Shown: piece by piece, positions 26,098 to 35,370 of the stretch
How the letters are laid out: the number at the start of each line of letters is the position of its first letter
How positions within the stretch are numbered: position 1 is the first letter of the stretch
Assembly (NCBI GenBank): GCA_021773835.1
Contig: JAJFJQ010000028.1
Span: 1 to 64,000, forward strand
Origin: Gammaproteobacteria bacterium
GTDB taxonomy: Bacteria > Pseudomonadota > Gammaproteobacteria > Ga0077536
Direction of reading: 5' to 3'
Length of the DNA stretch: 64,000 nt
Notes under the pieces: model-generated
The model's input: only the letters and a program-made list of their open reading frames with translations
Databases searched by the model: none
What the model was told of the DNA's origin: nothing
Position numbers and translations under genes: made by a program

Positions 26098-28158
26098 CTA
26101 TTGTTTCGTCAACACCAACGAGCCCCATTCGTCGATGCGGCCGTTCCAACCCGGATTGATCACGGTGGTGGAATCGTATTGCTCAACGATCGCCGGGCCG
26201 GTAATGAGGTTGCCGGCCTTGAGTTCAGCCCGTACGTAAATCGGACACTCAACCTTGCCACGGCTTTGTGGAAAATACACCTCGGTAGTGTCGCGCAGCG
26301 CTGCATCCGGCGCACTATCGCCCGCCGTCGCGGCAGGGATCTGCGGGCGTTTGAGTAAGCCAAGCCCAGTGACCCCAACGTTTACCAGTTCGACCGGTTC
26401 ACGGCCCTCATAGGAATACCCGTAGAGGTCTTTATGGGCAACGTGAAAGGCGGCGATGGCGGCGGCGAGTCGTTCTATCATCGGATTGGAGCTAGCCGCC
26501 AAAGGAACGCGGATCTCATAGGCCTGACCACCGTAGCGCATGTCGAGAAAATGGGTGAGTGCGATAGAACTCGCATCAAACCCTTCGCCAGCAAGCCGCT
26601 CTGCAACCCGGGCCTCCAATTCATTGAACTGGCTCGCAACCCGCTCACGATCAAGCTGGTCCTCGCGTTGCACATCAGTATGCACAAGGTCGATACGCAC
26701 ATCGGTTAACAACAAACCATATGCCGATGTGACCCCAGGACTGGGTGGGATCAGGACTTGCTTCATGTCGAGCCAATCGGCGAGATAACAAGCATGCAAC
26801 GGCCCTGCACCACCAAAAGCGACGAGCGCGTAATCGCGCGGATCGCGACCACGCTTCACCGATACAGTGCGGATCCCGGCGGCCATGTTCTCTATCGCGA
26901 TGCGTAAAATACCATCTGCCGCAGCCGTTAGTTCGAGGTTAAGCGCACTGGCTATCGTACCGACAGCCTGCGCGGCACTGTCATAGTTGAGATTGACCCC
27001 ACCTCCGGCAAGCGCCGAGGTGAGACGTCCAAGGACCAGATTCGCGTCCGTCACGGTCGGCAGTTCTCCGCCGCGTCCGTAACACGCCGGGCCTGGATCC
27101 GCACCGGCACTATCCGGCCCAACCTTGAGGCTACGGCCGCCCGCGAGCCAAGCGATCGAGCCACCGCCGGCGCCGACAGTATGAATGTCGATCATCGGCG
27201 TCTTGACGTCATAGATATCGACGCGTCCTTCAGTCAACATCCGTGGTGCACCATCTTCAACCAGGCAAATATCTGCCGAAGTACCGCCAACGTCGAAGCA
27301 AATAATATTCGGAAAACCGCTGAGATTGCCGAAGTGGCAGGCGGCAATTACGCCCGCTGCGGGGCCGGATAGCGCGGCGGCGATCGGCAGGCGTGAGATC
27401 TCCTCGGCTTGGGCGAGGCCGCCGCTGGAGCGCATGATGTAGAACGGTGCGGTGATATCACGCCCATGCAAATGCCGTTCAAGCTTTTCGTGGTAGTTCG
27501 ATAGTAGCGGCATCAAGGCCGTGTTGAGACACGTCGTGTTGGTTCTTTCGTATTCGCGATATTCGCGCAGAATGTCCGACGAAATTGAGATGAAACACTC
27601 CGGGTAGACTTCTTGGATCAAATCGCGAACCTGTTTCTCGTGCGTCGGGTTACGATAGGAATGCAACAGTGACACCGCCAAGGCCTTGATGCCAAGCTGC
27701 TTAAACTCAACGGCTAACGTACGAACTTCGTCAGGATCAATAGGCGCCACTTCATTGCCATCGACATCCAGCCGCCCGCCGACTTCGCGTATGAGTTCCA
27801 AGGGGACAACCCGCTCCGGCTTGATCCACCAGGTAATATCGCCAAACTCTCCCGGAACAGTTTGACGCGCGACTTCGAGTGCCTCGCGATAACCCGTGGT
27901 GATCATTAGGCCTAAGGGGGAGTACTTGCGTTGCAGAATTGCGTTTGTTGCGACAGTCGTGCCATGGAAGACCGCGCCGATATCACTAGAGGAGACACCA
28001 CTAGCATCGATGATATGTTCGATGCCGTTTATGAACCCGTTCGCCGGATCATCTGGGGTGCTAGGTACTTTGGCGAGGTGCAATTCGCCGGAATCCTCTT
28101 GCAAGGCAACGATGTCGGTAAACGTTCCGCCAATATCGACGGCTAGGCGCCATGCCAT
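26098..28158 (-). CDS. hyuA: Hydantoinase/5-oxoprolinase A subunit (HyuA), set 2
   Basis: A 686-residue HyuA homologue with DIGGTFTDIVAL (8-19), FHGTTVATNAILQ (64-76), CFDVGGTSADICLVEDG, VGAGGGSIAWL and AFGGAGPLHACYLADWL. The motif set is the same as in set 1, and the N-terminal LAKVPSTPDDPANGFINGIEHI is closely parallel to set 1, so these two A subunits are the nearest relatives among the four. It is the first gene of the minus-strand hyuA-hyuB pair and has a perfect 22-bp dyad 42 bp upstream of its start. Confidence 0.95.
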   Translation of the reverse strand: MAWRLAVDIGGTFTDIVALQEDSGELHLAKVPSTPDDPANGFINGIEHIIDASGVSSSDIGAVFHGTTVATNAILQRKYSPLGLMITTGYREALEVARQTVPGEFGDITWWIKPERVVPLELIREVGGRLDVDGNEVAPIDPDEVRTLAVEFKQLGIKALAVSLLHSYRNPTHEKQVRDLIQEVYPECFISISSDILREYREYERTNTTCLNTALMPLLSNYHEKLERHLHGRDITAPFYIMRSSGGLAQAEEISRLPIAAALSGPAAGVIAACHFGNLSGFPNIICFDVGGTSADICLVEDGAPRMLTEGRVDIYDVKTPMIDIHTVGAGGGSIAWLAGGRSLKVGPDSAGADPGPACYGRGGELPTVTDANLVLGRLTSALAGGGVNLNYDSAAQAVGTIASALNLELTAAADGILRIAIENMAAGIRTVSVKRGRDPRDYALVAFGGAGPLHACYLADWLDMKQVLIPPSPGVTSAYGLLLTDVRIDLVHTDVQREDQLDRERVASQFNELEARVAERLAGEGFDASSIALTHFLDMRYGGQAYEIRVPLAASSNPMIERLAAAIAAFHVAHKDLYGYSYEGREPVELVNVGVTGLGLLKRPQIPAATAGDSAPDAALRDTTEVYFPQSRGKVECPIYVRAELKAGNLITGPAIVEQYDSTTVINPGWNGRIDEWGSLVLTKQ

Positions 28159-28199
28159 AACTTTGTCTCCATCTTTGCTGTAGCTCCCGACGTTTGCTG

Positions 28200-28221
28200 G
28201 TCGTTTGGTTATTCAAACGAC
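28200..28221 (-). promoter_or_regulatory. Perfect 22-bp inverted repeat upstream of hyuA set 2
   Basis: GTCGTTTG (28200-28207) and CAAACGAC (28214-28221) form a perfect 8-bp dyad around a 6-bp A/T-rich spacer. It is located in the non-coding region 42 bp upstream of the hyuA start. Size and symmetry fit an operator for a dimeric regulator, or a leader hairpin. A partial copy (GACGTTTG) sits just before it at 28189-28196. Confidence 0.5.
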
Positions 28222-28419
28222 GGTGGTCACCGCAATTGGTTCCGCATCTGTCCATCTAACAAAACTACGCGTCGAACACGCGCCGTCAAGCTAACTTCAG
28301 AATTATGAAATCACCAATACTTGAACAATGCCTTGGTCTTTAAGTTTCACTGGTCGCCGACGTCGCACAGACGCGCAGACGCACGTCAGTAGCCGCGATG
28401 AGGAGGATTGTTGTGTTGC

Positions 28420-28830
28420 CTAGGGGCGGTTTACCGTAAGCGTCATCGGCTTCCCTTTGGTCAAAAACTTGGTGGCCTTCTGTACGCGTGAACCATCGAG
28501 TGCGATATAAAATTCCACCCCGACCGGATCCGGTGGTGCTGAAGCGGCCAACTCCAATGTGAGTTCCGCGTCGACCGGGCCTTCGAATTCGTATTGTTTC
28601 GACCAGGTGTCGCCAACCGCTTTCGCTGCAAATTCTTCTTCTACTATTAACTGGCCGGTAGTGTCTTTGTGGGTTACTTTTATTGCGCCGATGCTATTAA
28701 TGATCACGTGATAATCGACCTTAGTTTTTGTATCCGCTGCTTCGCCGCCGCCGCCGTCGCCTTGCTCTCCGCAACCGGAAAGCAGGAACAGTCCAAACGT
28801 AGCAACGAGTAGTGACGCATGCAATTTCAT
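28420..28830 (-). CDS. Small predicted lipoprotein, unknown function
   Basis: A 136-residue protein with a signal peptide and lipobox LFLLSGCGEQGDGGGGE, so Cys20 or so should be lipidated, followed by a Gly-rich linker. The mature domain looks beta-rich (KVDYHVIINSIGAIKVTHKD, VDAELTLELAAS). No known family was recognised. It is upstream of hyuA set 2 on the same strand, separated by 261 bp that contain the dyad at 28200-28221. Confidence 0.75.
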   Translation of the reverse strand: MKLHASLLVATFGLFLLSGCGEQGDGGGGEAADTKTKVDYHVIINSIGAIKVTHKDTTGQLIVEEEFAAKAVGDTWSKQYEFEGPVDAELTLELAASAPPDPVGVEFYIALDGSRVQKATKFLTKGKPMTLTVNRP

Positions 28831-29094
28831 ATTGGCTCTCCGCCTTGGATCATTTTAGTTTTCATAGTTTCTTGTTAACGAAATGTGGTACACGAGGATA
28901 GCAGATCTCGTAGCGTACATAGCACAATTCGGGGCCCATCAGCGCCGCATTATGCCGCCGCTGTCGTCGTTTCGCCATATGCTGGATTGGGATACCTGAT
29001 CCTGCCTCATGTCATAGTCTATAGTCTTCGTTCGCGGACCCAAGGTCTAGCCCCGGTCGGCGCTCAAAATCTAGAGTATATGGAGAAATTGAAA

Positions 29095-29787
29095 ATGAAT
29101 GAGACCTTAGCGCTGGGTTTGGATGAACTGCTGACCACGACCCGTTCGGTCCGCCGTAGACTTGATTTTTCAAGACCCGTCGAACGTGAAGTTGTTGAGC
29201 AATGTGTCGAAATCGCGATGCAGGCACCGACCCCGTCGAATCTGCAAAACTGGCATTTCGTGATCGTGAGTGATCCCAAAAAAAAGATGGCACTAGCTGA
29301 TCTTTACCGTAAGGGTCGCGAAATTTATGTCACCCTACCTTCGGCAACGGCAAACGTCGATTTTGGCGATCCGGAGCGCAACGCCATGCAACAACGGATC
29401 GAAGAATCTGCGCAATATCTGAACAGCAATTTTCAGGAAGCGCCGGTGCTGGTCGTACCGTGCATCGAAGGTCGTACGGATTCACCGCCCGGCACTGAGA
29501 TTCCGGGATGGGGTCAAGTGCCGCCTGTGCTGTTGCAAAGCGCCCAGTGGGGGTCGATCGCGCCGGCAACTTGGAGCTTCATGCTCGCCGCCCGCGCGCG
29601 CGGACTGGGGACGTGTTGGACCTCGTTGCACCTGTACTTTGAAGAACAGGCCGCAGCTATCCTTGGGATACCGTATGCGGAGGTAATGCAAGCCTGCTTA
29701 CTACCATTGGCGTATACGAAAGGCACGACCTTTAAGCCCGGGAAACGCGATCCCATGGATTCAATTGTCCATTGGGACGACTGGTAA
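29095..29787 (+). CDS. Nitroreductase-family FMN protein 2
   Basis: About 230 residues from ATG 29095, which has GGAG nine bases upstream; the longer open frame to 28885 has non-protein-like composition and is rejected. It shares TTTRSVRRRLDFSRPV, QAPTPSNLQNWHFVIVSDP and ATWSFMLAARARGLGTCWTSLHL with nitroreductase 1. It differs by an insert of about 20 residues around GRTDSPPGTEIPGWGQVPP. It is probably an FMN-dependent NAD(P)H reductase of nitro or enone compounds. A strong stem-loop terminator follows at 29823. Confidence 0.9.
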   Translation: MNETLALGLDELLTTTRSVRRRLDFSRPVEREVVEQCVEIAMQAPTPSNLQNWHFVIVSDPKKKMALADLYRKGREIYVTLPSATANVDFGDPERNAMQQRIEESAQYLNSNFQEAPVLVVPCIEGRTDSPPGTEIPGWGQVPPVLLQSAQWGSIAPATWSFMLAARARGLGTCWTSLHLYFEEQAAAILGIPYAEVMQACLLPLAYTKGTTFKPGKRDPMDSIVHWDDW

Positions 29788-29822
29788 GGCGACGCGCAGA
29801 CAATTATTTGAGCGCGAAATGC

Positions 29823-29860
29823 ACGAAGCCTGATCGTAATTGATCAGGCTTCGTCATTTT
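29823..29860 (+). terminator. Intrinsic terminator after nitroreductase 2
   Basis: A perfect 13-bp stem, ACGAAGCCTGATC (29823-29835) and GATCAGGCTTCGT (29842-29854), with a 6-nt loop, is followed by CATTTT. It lies between convergent genes (nitroreductase 2 and the DUF1329 gene) and can serve the plus strand; on the minus strand the trailing sequence is GCATTTCG, so weaker use there is possible. Confidence 0.75.
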
Positions 29861-29914
29861 AAGGTAGAGCGACGCGGGTAATGCTCTAGTAGTACCCGCG
29901 CCGTAACAGCTTGC

Positions 29915-31339
29915 TTAGCGTCCTTGCGTTAAGCGGTTGATATCAAGCACACGTTTTGCATGGTTAACCGTCATATTCGGGTAACCGCTACCTTCCCGGC
30001 TCGGAATCAAGGTAGAACGGCCGTTTTGTAGGTTAAACACGTCGATACCTTGGAAGCTATTGACCCGCTGACCTTCTGGAGTCGGCTGCGCCGCACCGAT
30101 GAAAGGATTGGTCTCCTCAGCCTTTTTCCCATCGTTATACCAAGGATCCTCGGTCCAGGTACTTGGGATCCGCCAGACCTTCCACAGTTTTCCTGCGCGG
30201 TCGTACGATTCCGAGTACCAGGGGATGTTGTTTTGCGCGTCGAAGACCATAATCTTGGTCGAATAAGGATGGCCTGACCAGTTCGGCTTACCAGCGACGA
30301 CATCAACTTCACGTAGCGCCCAATCGTCAATCGCCGTAATACCGTTAGGTCCACCAAAGTACGGCCAGGCATAGCGCGAGCGTGCAATCGCCAGGATTTT
30401 GGTCCTGCCGACGTACTCCCACTCCCATTCGAGTACGCGCCCGTTGAAGCCATAAAAATCCTCCAGCGTATCCTCGGTACCGAGGAGACTATCGGATTTA
30501 ACCTCGGCCGAGATGCGGCGCACCCGGCGTAAGGACGGAATATAGGCCCATGCATCGTCGGCCTTGTAGGTATCACGGTAGCGCATCACGATGAATGCCG
30601 TTCCGGCAATGTCGAAGGGATGCCAGAAGTCGGAGAACTCACGCCACTCGACGTCGTCACACCATTTATGGTCCATGGCGTAGTCTGTATTCGGATGGTC
30701 GAGCATCGTTAGATTCATGCAGTTCATGCGCTGATAGCGAAGATGTAGTACCCGCGAAAATTTTCCGCCGCCGCCATAGTATTTGCCGGTCTCCGGGTTC
30801 TTCATAATTTCATGGTCGTCATGACTACCGCCGCGCTCGGTCCAAATCCAATCGTTCTTATGCAGATACAAACCGTAGGCTTGGTAACGAAAGTTGAAAT
30901 TCCACATCGCCTTGAAACCACTTGCACGATCACCTGCAACAAACGTTGAGCGATCGAAGGGTGTGCCTGCCTTGTAGTTTTGAATCGCGCCTTTATCGTC
31001 GACGGTTACCGTACCGGCAAATTTTGCGGTTGCGTCTTTGAAGTGCTGCGGCGGCGACAGATCGCCCGCGTCCTTAATCGTCACTGGCTCGCCGTAGAAG
31101 TCGGCCATCTGCTGGCCTGGTGGTACGAACGGATCGGTCAGGTGGCGCTCTGCTTCGGTGATAACGTCACCGTCAACAAACTGTGGTACTGCTGCCTGGC
31201 TTTCCTTGAACCAAGCGAGGAAGTCTTCGTAGACAAAGTTTGCGCCGTCCTCGTAATTGTAGGCCTGCGCTGCCATCAGTTGGCTTGGGGCCACAAGTAC
31301 GACAAGTGCCGCAGCTATGAGTAAATGAGTCCGATGCAT
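29915..31339 (-). CDS. Exported DUF1329 family protein
   Basis: A 474-residue protein with an N-terminal signal peptide (MHRTHLLIAAALVVLVAPSQ, cleaved near MAAQA). It has the DUF1329 hallmarks: LHKNDWIWTERGG, YIPSLRRVRRISAEVKSDSLLGTEDTLEDFYGF, GRVLEWEWEYVGRTKIL and YPNMTVNHAKRVLDINRLTQGR at the C-terminus. This family has a LolA/LolB-like lipid-binding fold, is common in gammaproteobacteria that use hydrocarbons or steroids, and is presumed periplasmic or outer-membrane associated; its ligand is unknown. GAGAGGAAC precedes the ATG. Confidence 0.92.
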   Translation of the reverse strand: MHRTHLLIAAALVVLVAPSQLMAAQAYNYEDGANFVYEDFLAWFKESQAAVPQFVDGDVITEAERHLTDPFVPPGQQMADFYGEPVTIKDAGDLSPPQHFKDATAKFAGTVTVDDKGAIQNYKAGTPFDRSTFVAGDRASGFKAMWNFNFRYQAYGLYLHKNDWIWTERGGSHDDHEIMKNPETGKYYGGGGKFSRVLHLRYQRMNCMNLTMLDHPNTDYAMDHKWCDDVEWREFSDFWHPFDIAGTAFIVMRYRDTYKADDAWAYIPSLRRVRRISAEVKSDSLLGTEDTLEDFYGFNGRVLEWEWEYVGRTKILAIARSRYAWPYFGGPNGITAIDDWALREVDVVAGKPNWSGHPYSTKIMVFDAQNNIPWYSESYDRAGKLWKVWRIPSTWTEDPWYNDGKKAEETNPFIGAAQPTPEGQRVNSFQGIDVFNLQNGRSTLIPSREGSGYPNMTVNHAKRVLDINRLTQGR

Positions 31340-31783
31340 ATCTAGTTCCTCTCTATTTGCCGATTGACGAATACATTTGGATTGACGTCCTTAAACTGGC
31401 GCTCCTTCTCCCCCGAACATGCATAAACTATGCCATCCACTTCGTAACATGCTGTCCGAAGTTAGCCGCTCGGCGGATGTCGTCTCGTCTCCAGAATGCC
31501 CGCCCTACCAGCGAGTTATTGGTTGGGATACCGGCAGGGTACTTATTCTGCAAACTCCACCAAATCCGCCACTCTCAAGCGCAACGCCGGTGGCTTTAGG
31601 CGTTACTGCAGTTGATCGCTTGGCGACCAGTGTAGCGCACGCTTAACATTTCCCTTTGAAGGAGCACGCCATTTAATTGGACGCATACGTCATGAAATTC
31701 ATTATTATGTGAAGATTATGTGATACGGGTTTGGCCGCGCTAATCGTGCATTTTTACGGGCACAAACACCGACAATTGCCCGT
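31340..31783. other. 444-bp non-coding stretch upstream of the DUF1329 gene
   Basis: This gap between the end of hyuA set 3 and the start of the DUF1329 gene holds no ORF with a ribosome-binding site or protein-like composition and no RNA gene I recognise. Its only structure is a direct repeat at 31704-31723. It probably contains the DUF1329 promoter. Confidence 0.55.
31704..31723. repeat. Two 9-bp direct repeats with 11-bp period
   Basis: ATTATGTGA occurs at 31704-31712 and again at 31715-31723, one helical turn apart, in AT-rich DNA just after the hyuA set 3 stop. Such phasing can mark a protein-binding site; with only two copies it may be chance. Confidence 0.4.
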
Positions 31784-33814
31784 CTATGGGTCAATTATTC
31801 TTTCCAACAACAGATTTCCAAATTCATCGACGCTAGCCTCCCATCCGGTGGGCAATACGGTCGTCGATTCGTATTGTTCAATAATCGCCGGACCGGATAG
31901 TCGCGCCGACTGATCGAGCTGCTCGCGACCATAGACTGGTGTGCGCATCAAAGCCGTTGTGTTAAGAAATCCGACGTCGCGTATCGTTTGCGGCAATGCT
32001 TTCGGTTGCGGATCCATAATTTGCTTGGGCAGTTCGACGGACTGTCTTCGACAGCTAGCGGTTAATCGCACATTGACTATTTCTACGGCTTCGCGATCGC
32101 GCCAGGAGCGTCCCGACAATTGCTCGAAGCGATTGTGAAAGCGATCGATAGTGCCGATCATTGTTTGCTTTAACTCGCCAGTTTCCGGACATTCGATAGT
32201 CGTTTCGTGGGTCATCCCCACATAGCGCAGGTCAAGTTTCGGGATCATCTTCCAAGCACCATTGACACACCGTTCAGTTTCACACCACCGCTTCGCCCGT
32301 TCACTTAGGTTGGTAAGGACTGTTTCGATTTGAGACAGATCGAGCGCGCTATCGACGTTGCCCAACGGCATCACAAAATCACGTGTCACCTCTGCAACCA
32401 ACAATCCCCAGGCTGCCGCGAGACCCGGCTGTGGCGGCACCACGACGCTGGTCATGCTTAATAAATCCGCCAGTTCGGCTGCATGCAGCGGACCAGCACC
32501 GCCCATCGCAAGTAAGGCGTGCGCCGAGGGGTCATGCCCACGAGCGACCGAGACCCGTCGGATTGCGCCGCACATGTTGTGACTCGCTATTTCGAGGATC
32601 CCGCGTGCCGCGCCGATGGCGTCTAAGTCCCGCTTACGGCCAAATATATTTAGCGCATCGAGCGCTCGCTGTTTATCGAGCGGCACGCTACGGCCTAGCA
32701 ATGCATCGGGTATGCGGCCGAGTACAAGTTGCGCGTCTGTTAGGGTAGGCGCATCGCCGCCACGCCCGTAGCAGGCCGGTCCCGGCACCGCCCCTGCACT
32801 TTGGGGACCAACGTGCCAACGGGTGTCTGGTGCCTCATACGCGATCGAACCGCCGCCGGCACCGATTGAAAGCACGTCGAGCATCGGCGTTTTGAGCGGA
32901 AACCCGGCGACATTGCCGGCTGTGGTCAACGCATAATGACCTTCGGTGACCACCGCGACGTCGGTCGAGGTTCCACCAACATCGAGCGTAATGAAATCGC
33001 TAAAACCACATTTCTCGCCTAACCAACGCATGCCGACAACTGCCGCACCCGGACCCGACAATGCGGTGGTCAACGGTTGATCGGTGAGACTCTCGGCGCT
33101 CGCGAGGCCACCGTTTGATTGCATGAGCCAGATCCTGGGCCGGGTGCTTAAATCTGGTGCGAGGCTATCGAGGTGTTCCGTAAGCGTGGGGATAAGGGCG
33201 CTATTCAACGCCGTTGCCAAGGTGCGTTCGTATTCACGCAGTTCCGGCAACACGGCGCTGGACAGCACGACTTTGATCTTGGGTGCGACCTCGGAAAAAA
33301 TGGCTGCAACCGCTTGTTCATGGCCAGGATCCAAATAACTATGCAACAAGGACACCGCCACGACATTGATATCGGCGGCGGCATATTCGAGCGCGATGGT
33401 TTCGACTTCCGCGCGGTCGACGTGCGTCCGTTCCTCGCCGGTGGCCGCGAGTCGAGCGTGGATTTCGCGCACCCATTCAAGATTGACCAGGCGCCGCGGC
33501 AAGCGACTCGGTGGTGCCTCACCCGCGCTCTCGGGCAGACGAGCGGTTTCAAGGATGTCGCGAAAACCGTCGGTTACGATCAACCCTATCTCGGGCAAGG
33601 TACCGCCGAGCAGGCTGTTCAATGTAACCGTCGTGCTATACAGCAACTCATCTTGGATAGAAATCTGGCCAAGCACACTATGCAAGTTTGCAGCGAGTGC
33701 ATTAGGTTGCACTGAGGGCAGCTTGAAACTCTTAATGACGCCATGTGCGTCCACGCACAGAACGTCGGTAAAGGTACCCCCGACGTCGATGCTTATTGTT
33801 CGCAGATCTGCCAT
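31784..33814 (-). CDS. hyuA: Hydantoinase/5-oxoprolinase A subunit (HyuA), set 3, without a HyuB partner
   Basis: A 676-residue HyuA homologue: IDVGGTFTDVLCV (9-21), LDVGGTSTDVAVVTEG, IGAGGGSIAYE and AMGGAGPLHAAELADLL. The N-terminal HGTTxxTNA motif of sets 1 and 2 is replaced by YSTTVTLNS at 59-67, a notable change in a conserved region. It has no adjacent hyuB. Upstream on the same strand are an amidase (103 bp away) and a CaiB-type CoA-transferase. It might borrow a HyuB from another set, act with the amidase, or be divergent in function. No clear ribosome-binding site precedes the ATG. Confidence 0.93.
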   Translation of the reverse strand: MADLRTISIDVGGTFTDVLCVDAHGVIKSFKLPSVQPNALAANLHSVLGQISIQDELLYSTTVTLNSLLGGTLPEIGLIVTDGFRDILETARLPESAGEAPPSRLPRRLVNLEWVREIHARLAATGEERTHVDRAEVETIALEYAAADINVVAVSLLHSYLDPGHEQAVAAIFSEVAPKIKVVLSSAVLPELREYERTLATALNSALIPTLTEHLDSLAPDLSTRPRIWLMQSNGGLASAESLTDQPLTTALSGPGAAVVGMRWLGEKCGFSDFITLDVGGTSTDVAVVTEGHYALTTAGNVAGFPLKTPMLDVLSIGAGGGSIAYEAPDTRWHVGPQSAGAVPGPACYGRGGDAPTLTDAQLVLGRIPDALLGRSVPLDKQRALDALNIFGRKRDLDAIGAARGILEIASHNMCGAIRRVSVARGHDPSAHALLAMGGAGPLHAAELADLLSMTSVVVPPQPGLAAAWGLLVAEVTRDFVMPLGNVDSALDLSQIETVLTNLSERAKRWCETERCVNGAWKMIPKLDLRYVGMTHETTIECPETGELKQTMIGTIDRFHNRFEQLSGRSWRDREAVEIVNVRLTASCRRQSVELPKQIMDPQPKALPQTIRDVGFLNTTALMRTPVYGREQLDQSARLSGPAIIEQYESTTVLPTGWEASVDEFGNLLLERIIDP

Positions 33815-33917
33815 TGCGTAGGAACAAAGAAACCGGACGTCGGCATAACGACACCCGGTTGTTATTAAATTGGTGGGATAGTGTGCGTTAAGTTATTTGT
33901 GGCGCTGGTGACTGGAC

Positions 33918-35342
33918 TCAACCGACATCGGGCCAACGATGGGCCCACGGCTTGGCCGTTTCAAGTTGACCGGCAATGCGGAACAACGTCGCCTCATCAC
34001 CATAGCGTCCCATGAGGTGGATACCGATAGGCAGACCCGCATCATTCCAGCACAACGGTAACGATATCGCTGGCTGCCCCGTTATATTTGCAATCATAGT
34101 AAAGCGCGGAAATTGCTCCATCCGTTCAGTCGCTCGGCGCGGATGTTTCGGATCAAAATCGAACCAACCAAGTGGTGCCGGCGGCCGGGTCAAGGTTGGG
34201 GTCAGTAAAACATCGTAGGTTTCGAAGAAGGGCGCAATTTCGCGCGCAAACAAGTGCATGTCATGCATCGCCAGTACAAAGTCAGATGGATGCGTTTTGG
34301 CATCGATCGAATACATCTTCCACGTATGCCGTTCAAACAATTCCGGTTCCGGTTTGCGCCCGGTACGGCGTTCCCAATCGCGGATTATCCATGCCACCAT
34401 CCCAGCCCAGATGGTCGTGAAAAACTTGCCGTACTTCTCTTCGGTAACGGTAGGCTTCGCTTCTTCGACGTGGTGCCCAAGATCCTCACACAGTTTTGCA
34501 ATCTCACGCACGGCAACTTTGCAATCGTCGTCGACCTCGGTAGACAGCACGGGATCGTCGCTGAACGCGATCCGAAGACGACCGGGATCGGCGCCAACTT
34601 CCTCGGCAAACGGCCGTGCCGGCGGCGGTGGATAGTACGGCGCGCCTAGGTCAGGGCCCGCGGTAACATCAAGCATGAGCGCATTATCGAGCACGGTGCG
34701 GGTAACGACGTGCTCCGACAACAGTCCGTGGGCACCGATATCGCCATAATCAGGTCCGGTGGGGTTACGCCCGCGGGTGGCTTTAAGACCCACCAACCCA
34801 CAGGCAGCAGCTGGTACTCGGGTCGAACCGCCGCCGTCGTTGGCATGCGAAACCGACACCATGCCACAAGCGACCGATGCACCCGCGCCGCCGGATGATC
34901 CGCCGGGCGAAAGACTGAGGTCCCATGGGTTTTTCGTTGATCCGTAAAGTTCGGGCTCGGTGGTCGGTTTCGACGCAAACTCCGGCGAGTTGGTCTTGCC
35001 ACAAACGATGAATCCAGCACGCCTATAGCGGGCGACAAGTTCGGAATCTCGGGGTGAGATGTAGCCCTCAAGAAATCGCGACCCTTCGGTCATCGGCGAG
35101 CCGGCATATTCCGCCACCACATCTTTCAGCAGCATCGGTACACCACTAAAGGCCTCATCACCGCGCAGACCTTGTACCGCTTCGCGGGCCAATTCGAACA
35201 TTGGTATAACGACTGCGTTGATTGCCGGATTCAGTTTTTCGATTTCCGCGATCGATGCTTCGACAAGCTCTGCCGCCGATACCTCCCCACTTTTTACTAA
35301 CGCGGCCTGTTCTACCATCGTTTTTCGCATCAGTTCAGACAT
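33918..35342 (-). CDS. Amidase-signature family amidase
   Basis: A 474-residue amidase. The catalytic Lys lies in MLLKDVVAEYAG. The Ser-cisSer-rich signature reads LSPGGSSGGAGASVACG and continues with HANDGGGSTRVPAAACGLVGLK, giving the Ser-Ser-Lys triad. These enzymes hydrolyse linear amides (fatty amides, omega-lactam oligomers, aryl amides, peptides). TAGGAG precedes the ATG. It lies between a CaiB-type CoA-transferase (28 bp upstream) and a HyuA, which suggests cleaving an amide produced in the same pathway. The substrate cannot be read from sequence. Confidence 0.93.
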   Translation of the reverse strand: MSELMRKTMVEQAALVKSGEVSAAELVEASIAEIEKLNPAINAVVIPMFELAREAVQGLRGDEAFSGVPMLLKDVVAEYAGSPMTEGSRFLEGYISPRDSELVARYRRAGFIVCGKTNSPEFASKPTTEPELYGSTKNPWDLSLSPGGSSGGAGASVACGMVSVSHANDGGGSTRVPAAACGLVGLKATRGRNPTGPDYGDIGAHGLLSEHVVTRTVLDNALMLDVTAGPDLGAPYYPPPPARPFAEEVGADPGRLRIAFSDDPVLSTEVDDDCKVAVREIAKLCEDLGHHVEEAKPTVTEEKYGKFFTTIWAGMVAWIIRDWERRTGRKPEPELFERHTWKMYSIDAKTHPSDFVLAMHDMHLFAREIAPFFETYDVLLTPTLTRPPAPLGWFDFDPKHPRRATERMEQFPRFTMIANITGQPAISLPLCWNDAGLPIGIHLMGRYGDEATLFRIAGQLETAKPWAHRWPDVG

Positions 35343-35370
35343 GGGCGACTCCTATTCTCTTAAAATTTGA

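Noticed and set aside
24002-28158. Acetone or acetophenone carboxylase instead of hydantoinase
   Set aside because: These share the HyuA/HyuB folds, but the additional small subunits expected of carboxylases are not present next to any of the pairs.
28885-29094. 70-residue N-terminal extension of nitroreductase 2
   Set aside because: Composition is not protein-like, no family member has it, and a ribosome-binding site sits in front of ATG 29095.
31357-31646. Two overlapping plus-strand frames of 75-80 codons
   Set aside because: No ribosome-binding site, no coherent composition and mutual overlap; treated as non-coding.
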